From contig JAMCYP010000015.1 in NCBI GenBank assembly GCA_023476545.1, forward strand, positions 1 through 39,899: a DNA stretch of 39,899 bases. Reading direction: 5' to 3'. The notes below the pieces were generated by a model. The model was not told the DNA's origin, ran no database searches, and saw only the letters and a list, made by a program, of their open reading frames with translations. This DNA comes from Candidatus Martarchaeota archaeon. Its GTDB lineage: Archaea > Micrarchaeota > Micrarchaeia > Micrarchaeales > CABMGC01. The position numbers were made by a program, and so were the translations under genes. The stretch's first letter is position 1, and each line of letters opens with the position of its first letter. Positions 35,488 through 39,899 of the stretch are shown piece by piece.

Positions 35488-36546
35488 TTGGCTGTAGAAC
35501 TAGGACCGCTCGTATCAGAAGTGAAAGAACCTATCGTGCTCGATGACCTGTCCAACAAGACCATAGCCATAGATGCTTACAATACGATATACCAGTTCCT
35601 GTCAATAATACGCGGGCCAGACGGCACGCCGCTGATGGACTCCCACGGCAACGTCACCAGCCACCTCTCCGGCCTCTTCTACCGCACGATAAACCTGCTT
35701 GAACACAAGATTACTCCGATCTTCGTATTCGATGGCATACCTCCTGCACTAAAGCAGCGCACGATAGAGGCAAGGATACACAGACGCGAGGAGGCGAAGA
35801 AGGAGTGGAGCGAGGCCCTGAAGAAGGGCATGATGGAACAGGCAAGAACGCACGCGATGGCGAGCACGCGCATAAACAAGGAGATAGTCGCGAGCGCGAA
35901 GGAGCTGCTCGGATACATGGGCATACCATTCATACAAGCGCCAAGCGAGGGCGAGGCGCAGGCAGCGATGATGACCAAGGAAGGACTGGTGGACGCCAGC
36001 GCGACCCAGGACTATGACATCTTTCTCTTTGGGTCCGACATCGCGGTGAGAAACCTGACTATAAGCGGAAGGCGAAAACTGCCGAGGAAGAACGTGTTTG
36101 TAGACATAACTCCAGAACGCGTGGAGCTGAAGAGATTGCTCACCCACCTCGGCCTCAATCAGAAGCAGCTTATCTGGCTGGGAATGCTGATGGGCACAGA
36201 CTTCAACGAAGGCATAGACGGCGTGGGACCCAAGACCGCGCTCAAGATCGTCAAGGAGAAGAAAAGCCTGAAGGAAGTAGTTGATTACGTCAACGGAAAG
36301 TACAAGAACGGTTTCGAGGTGGAACCTGCGGAGGTTGAGGACGTGTTCCTAAGGCCGGAAACATCAGAGATCGGAAAAAGCGACCTGAACGCGCTGCTCA
36401 AGGACGCCAGGCCCAACAAGGAGAAGCTCATGAAGTTCATGTGCGACGACCACGACTTCTCGCAGGAACGCGTGGACAAGTTCGCGGATACGCTTGCGGG
36501 ATACAAATCTGCAGCGGGACAGAGAGGAATCGGGGCGTGGGTGTAG
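35488..36546 (+). CDS. fen: Flap endonuclease 1 (TTG start)
   Basis: IAIDAYNTIYQFLSIIRGPDGTPLMDSHGNVTSHLSGLFYRTINLLE...FIQAPSEGEAQAAMMTKEGLVDASATQDYDIFLFGS...GTDFNEGIDGVGPKTAL. Confidence 0.96.
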   Translation: MAVELGPLVSEVKEPIVLDDLSNKTIAIDAYNTIYQFLSIIRGPDGTPLMDSHGNVTSHLSGLFYRTINLLEHKITPIFVFDGIPPALKQRTIEARIHRREEAKKEWSEALKKGMMEQARTHAMASTRINKEIVASAKELLGYMGIPFIQAPSEGEAQAAMMTKEGLVDASATQDYDIFLFGSDIAVRNLTISGRRKLPRKNVFVDITPERVELKRLLTHLGLNQKQLIWLGMLMGTDFNEGIDGVGPKTALKIVKEKKSLKEVVDYVNGKYKNGFEVEPAEVEDVFLRPETSEIGKSDLNALLKDARPNKEKLMKFMCDDHDFSQERVDKFADTLAGYKSAAGQRGIGAWV

Positions 36547-36548
36547 AA

Positions 36549-37409
36549 ATGAATGTGATTTTCAACACAAATGAAAACATAAGAAAGCTTGCGGGAGTGT
36601 GGGATATGTTCGGCCCTCCGGGTTCAATAGGACAGCTCATAGCAAGGCATGCGAATTATTTCGGGGATGTGCTCTATACCGCAGCGATGATAAATGACAG
36701 ATTAGGAGAAATGGCCAGCAACCTTGCAAAAAAACATAAAGAGACAGGGGTGATCTGGGAATCGTTGCTAGACAGAAATTATGCGAATACTAAAAAGAAC
36801 CCAGAAGTCAGAGAGCTGGCCTTGCTGCTAGATAAGTTGGACGTGCATCTGGAAGACGAGAAGGGGAGGCATTTCAGAAGCATTATGGCTGAGATGCAAA
36901 AAGATTTGGAAGCAAATAGGAAGGACATGGAGGAATGGGTTAGGAAAGTGTTTGGATTTCGACTGCCTCAGAGCATAGACATTATACTTAATACTGCGCC
37001 TATTGCACGAAATTTCAGCAATGGCAGTTCTGTATCCTATGACCCGTTCATAATTACACTTGATTTTTACAAGTACAGGAAGAGCGTGCTGGGGGTAATC
37101 ATGCATGAGGTTTTGCATTCGTTAATCAGGAAGCACAAACTGCTGAAAGAAGATGCACGAAGAGGTTATCGCCCGTTCGAAGAGGCGTTACTGGATTATT
37201 TTGTGCCAGATGGGATGCTTGCAGAGAAGCTTGGGCTGGTACCAAAACTCAATATCAAAATGCTGCAGGAAAAATCTGAAAGCAACAGGCGTTGGGCATC
37301 GGATGAATCGAAGAGACTTCTACCTGCTATGGAAGAATACCACAAGATATGCGGAAAATCAACGATATGGTCGTTTCTGAAAAAGAAAGGGTTTGAAGAG
37401 GTTAGGTGA
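36549..37409 (+). CDS. Putative HExxH zinc metalloprotease, uncharacterised
   Basis: ITLDFYKYRKSVLGVIMHEVLHSLIRKHKLLKEDARRGYRPFEEALLDYFVPDGML: HEVLH plus a downstream EE candidate ligand; ATG at 36549, 2 nt after the FEN1 stop. Confidence 0.7.
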   Translation: MNVIFNTNENIRKLAGVWDMFGPPGSIGQLIARHANYFGDVLYTAAMINDRLGEMASNLAKKHKETGVIWESLLDRNYANTKKNPEVRELALLLDKLDVHLEDEKGRHFRSIMAEMQKDLEANRKDMEEWVRKVFGFRLPQSIDIILNTAPIARNFSNGSSVSYDPFIITLDFYKYRKSVLGVIMHEVLHSLIRKHKLLKEDARRGYRPFEEALLDYFVPDGMLAEKLGLVPKLNIKMLQEKSESNRRWASDESKRLLPAMEEYHKICGKSTIWSFLKKKGFEEVR

Positions 37410-37991
37410 TCAGGCAATGCTGTTGTACATCTTGTCGTTGAACTCGTAGGCGGTCTCTTCAGAGCCCATAAACACGCCTATCTTCGCGAGCATCTCCTGT
37501 TTGTCCTTGAGTTCGCTAAGCCCTTTGCCCAGTTCTGCCTCCAGAAGCTTGCCCTTGTACTCGCAGTATACCGCATAGTTCTTCTCGTCCTCGCCCTTCA
37601 CAGCGACGATCACTTTAGAAGAGAGGTTGCCGAGGCCTATGAGCATGCTGCAGAGAAGCACCGCCTGGTCGAATATATCGCCGGCGCCTATGTTCAGCAC
37701 CTGCCCAGGTCTGAGCCAGAACTGTATCGGGGGTGATACCTGACTCACCGATCCGCTGACGAAATCGTACGCTTTCTGCATAGCTTCTGAAAAGTTTTCT
37801 TCGAAATTGTAAGAGAGGAACTCTCCTTTGATCTTGTTCACCGCTGCACGCACTGACTCGTCGTCAGGAGTGACAAGCTTGGGCAGCTCGGCCATGTAGA
37901 GGCGCTCGCCTTCCTCTATCTTCTCCCTGTACCGCATTATTATCTCTAGGTAAAGGGCGTTGTACTTCTTGAGGAGCTCGTCATCACTCAT
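37410..37991 (-). CDS. Hypothetical protein, possible degenerate transglutaminase-like fold
   Basis: LRPGQVLNIGAGDIFDQAVLLCSMLIGLGNLSSKVIVAVKGEDEKNYAVYCEYKGKLLEAELGKG, similar in layout to a transglutaminase core. Confidence 0.7.
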   Translation of the reverse strand: MSDDELLKKYNALYLEIIMRYREKIEEGERLYMAELPKLVTPDDESVRAAVNKIKGEFLSYNFEENFSEAMQKAYDFVSGSVSQVSPPIQFWLRPGQVLNIGAGDIFDQAVLLCSMLIGLGNLSSKVIVAVKGEDEKNYAVYCEYKGKLLEAELGKGLSELKDKQEMLAKIGVFMGSEETAYEFNDKMYNSIA

Positions 37992-38051
37992 TCCCGCACC
38001 CCTATTTTATTGTTATGGAAAGGCTCTTACCACTTTTGCAGAGGGCGCCGG

Positions 38052-39365
38052 TCAGATGGATAGCTCGCCGTTTACCGCCTTATCGAGTATCTCCAGCACC
38101 TTCTTTGATACCTCCTTCGGGTGCAGGTTCTCCCGTTTGGACACGTCGTTTATTATCAGGTTTGCCGCCTTTCTGTTCTTCCTGTAGTCATCAAGCAGGT
38201 GCCTGTTCTCCCCGATGTATGCGATCACCCTCTTCTCCAGCTCCTTTTCTGTGAGTTTTGCATGTTTGACCACGACCTCCCTGCCCTTCTCCACCTCGCT
38301 TATGACGTACTTGGTTATCTCCACATCGCTGTCTATCAGGTTGATTATCTTCTCGAAGTCTGAATCAGAGATGTCTTCCCTGCCGAACTTCTTGATCCGC
38401 TGTATCGCGTGTATTATGCTCTGCATGCGGTACCTGTCCTTCAGGCGCTCTATGCGTTCGAGCGACCTGCTGTCGAACATCGTAATCTCCTTCAGGGTCC
38501 GCTCGTTGGCTCTGTACTTCTCAGCGAGGCCGTGCGTGACCTCATCTATGTAGACGGGATTCTTGTACCTGATCTTCGAGATGTCGAACACGGTAAGATC
38601 GGGCTCGTAGAGATATCCGTACTCCTCGTCCGTCTCCTTCTCCCTCATGGCCTCGGTTGCCCTCTTCTTCTCGTTATAGCCCCTGGTCTCCTGCTTGACT
38701 GGCTCGCCCTCCTTTACCAGCTGCTCCTGCCTCTCCTCCTCGAACTTCGCGGCCTCAACCATGTTCTTGATCCCTGTCACGTTCTTGACTTCCACCCTGT
38801 CCTGACCTGCCGCCACCGACACGTTGAGGTCGGCCTTCACCTCTTTATCTATGTCTATGCCGAGGTAGTAGAGTATGCTTCGCAGGGTCCGCAGGAAACC
38901 CCAGAGTTCTTCCTGGCTGCGCATGTCTGGGTCTGTGACGACCTCGACGAGAGGCATACCCGAACGATTGAAGTCGAGAAGCGTGTAGGCTCCTTCCCTC
39001 ACTATCTTGGCCGGGTCCTCCTCCACCTGCACGCGCCTTATGCCGACCCTCTTCTTGTCGTACTGCAGGTAACCGGTCTCGCCGATGGAGCCGCCCAGCT
39101 GCGTTATCTGATACGACTTCGGAAGGTCGGGGTAGAAGTAGACCTTCCTGACGAAAGACATGCGCTCGTTTATCTTGCAGTGGAGTGCATTCGCTATTCC
39201 AAGAGCCACTGCCACCGCTTCCTTGTTTAGCATCGGCTTCGATCCTGGGAAGCCCATGCAGATGGGGCAGATGGCGGTGTTGGGACGTTCGGCGCTGGTG
39301 CTGCACGCGCAGAACAGCTTTGAACGCGTCGGCAGCGCGATGTGTATCTCGAGTCCTATCTTCAT
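38052..39365 (-). CDS. gatB: Aspartyl/glutamyl-tRNA amidotransferase subunit B
   Basis: MKIGLEIHIALPTRSKLFCACSTSAERPNTAICPICMGFPGSKPMLNKEAV; ATGA overlap with the gatA stop. Confidence 0.96.
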   Translation of the reverse strand: MKIGLEIHIALPTRSKLFCACSTSAERPNTAICPICMGFPGSKPMLNKEAVAVALGIANALHCKINERMSFVRKVYFYPDLPKSYQITQLGGSIGETGYLQYDKKRVGIRRVQVEEDPAKIVREGAYTLLDFNRSGMPLVEVVTDPDMRSQEELWGFLRTLRSILYYLGIDIDKEVKADLNVSVAAGQDRVEVKNVTGIKNMVEAAKFEEERQEQLVKEGEPVKQETRGYNEKKRATEAMREKETDEEYGYLYEPDLTVFDISKIRYKNPVYIDEVTHGLAEKYRANERTLKEITMFDSRSLERIERLKDRYRMQSIIHAIQRIKKFGREDISDSDFEKIINLIDSDVEITKYVISEVEKGREVVVKHAKLTEKELEKRVIAYIGENRHLLDDYRKNRKAANLIINDVSKRENLHPKEVSKKVLEILDKAVNGELSI

Positions 39366-39898
39366 AAACTTCCCACATTGCCAGCGAACCTGTATGTGAA
39401 CTCCTTCTCCCACTCTTCGACGAAGCTGAGCAGCGAATGGTCGCTTGCCTGCGTCGCGACGAGCTGGGCCCCGATCGGCATGCCGTCCACATAATCATAG
39501 GGGAATGTGATGTGAGGGAAGCCGCCAAGATTCGGAGGTATCGTGTACAGATCCATGGCGTAGTTCTGTACCGGCGTGAGCTTTGCGGCGTCTGAAATCT
39601 TCGGAGTGAGAATCGGGATCGTGGGAGACAGCAGGAAGCCCCTTTCCAGAACCTTCTGCATGGACTCGATCAGCATCCTCCTAAGCACCAACGCCTTAGT
39701 GTAGTACCTGTCCCTAACGCTCTCCTCCCTTATGAAGGTGCCGAGTATTATCCTGCGCTTGGCCTCTGGGCCAAAGTTCTCTCGTGCGCTTGTGAAGAAC
39801 TCATCATAGCGTTTGTAGAGCTCGTGGTACTGCAGTCCGTACTTGTAACCGTCGTACTTGGCTAAGTTGGTCGACGCCTCCGCCATCGCGATTATATA
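39362..39898 (-). CDS. gatA: Aspartyl/glutamyl-tRNA amidotransferase subunit A, C-terminal part (5' truncated by window edge)
   Basis: YIIAMAEASTNLAKYDGYKYGLQY...FGPEAKRRIILGTF...NLGGFPHITFPYDYVDGMPIGAQLVA. Confidence 0.95.
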   Translation of the reverse strand, partial: YIIAMAEASTNLAKYDGYKYGLQYHELYKRYDEFFTSARENFGPEAKRRIILGTFIREESVRDRYYTKALVLRRMLIESMQKVLERGFLLSPTIPILTPKISDAAKLTPVQNYAMDLYTIPPNLGGFPHITFPYDYVDGMPIGAQLVATQASDHSLLSFVEEWEKEFTYRFAGNVGSL

Positions 39899-39899
39899 G

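Overview
The window is a gene-dense archaeal chromosome segment. It carries aCPSF1/FttA-type ribonuclease, proteasome beta subunit, Rad50, FEN1, PolX, aEF-1beta, SecE, aMBF1, GatA/GatB, two FtsZ genes, a class III signal peptide pilin, archaeal TATA boxes and GGTGA-type Shine-Dalgarno sites. Several traits (small basic proteins, QSAMEYLMTYGWAIL pilin-like leader, two FtsZ) suggest a DPANN/Micrarchaeota-like lineage, but this is inference. There are three tRNA genes (Thr-GGT, Leu-TAA, Arg-GCG), about 44 supported CDSs and two pseudogene-like loci that the ORF track does not show: (i) an elongation-factor-like gene with in-frame TAG and TGA codons (minus, 1642-1920), and (ii) a DUF218-like gene with two frameshifts (minus, 18653-19046). 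Other notable observations: a tRNA-Leu with a D-loop enlarged by roughly 17 nt; two genes that appear to lack ATG/GTG/TTG starts but have SD-like motifs in front of ATT/ATA; a two-repeat GYLYYLGKDGY small basic protein; a stand-alone NFACT-R protein; RpiB-like and transglutaminase-like proteins with apparently lost catalytic residues; and a surface-glycan cassette with tandem paralogous flippases. No CRISPR array, transposon, rRNA or prophage was recognised. I found no single convincing new multi-gene defence-type system.
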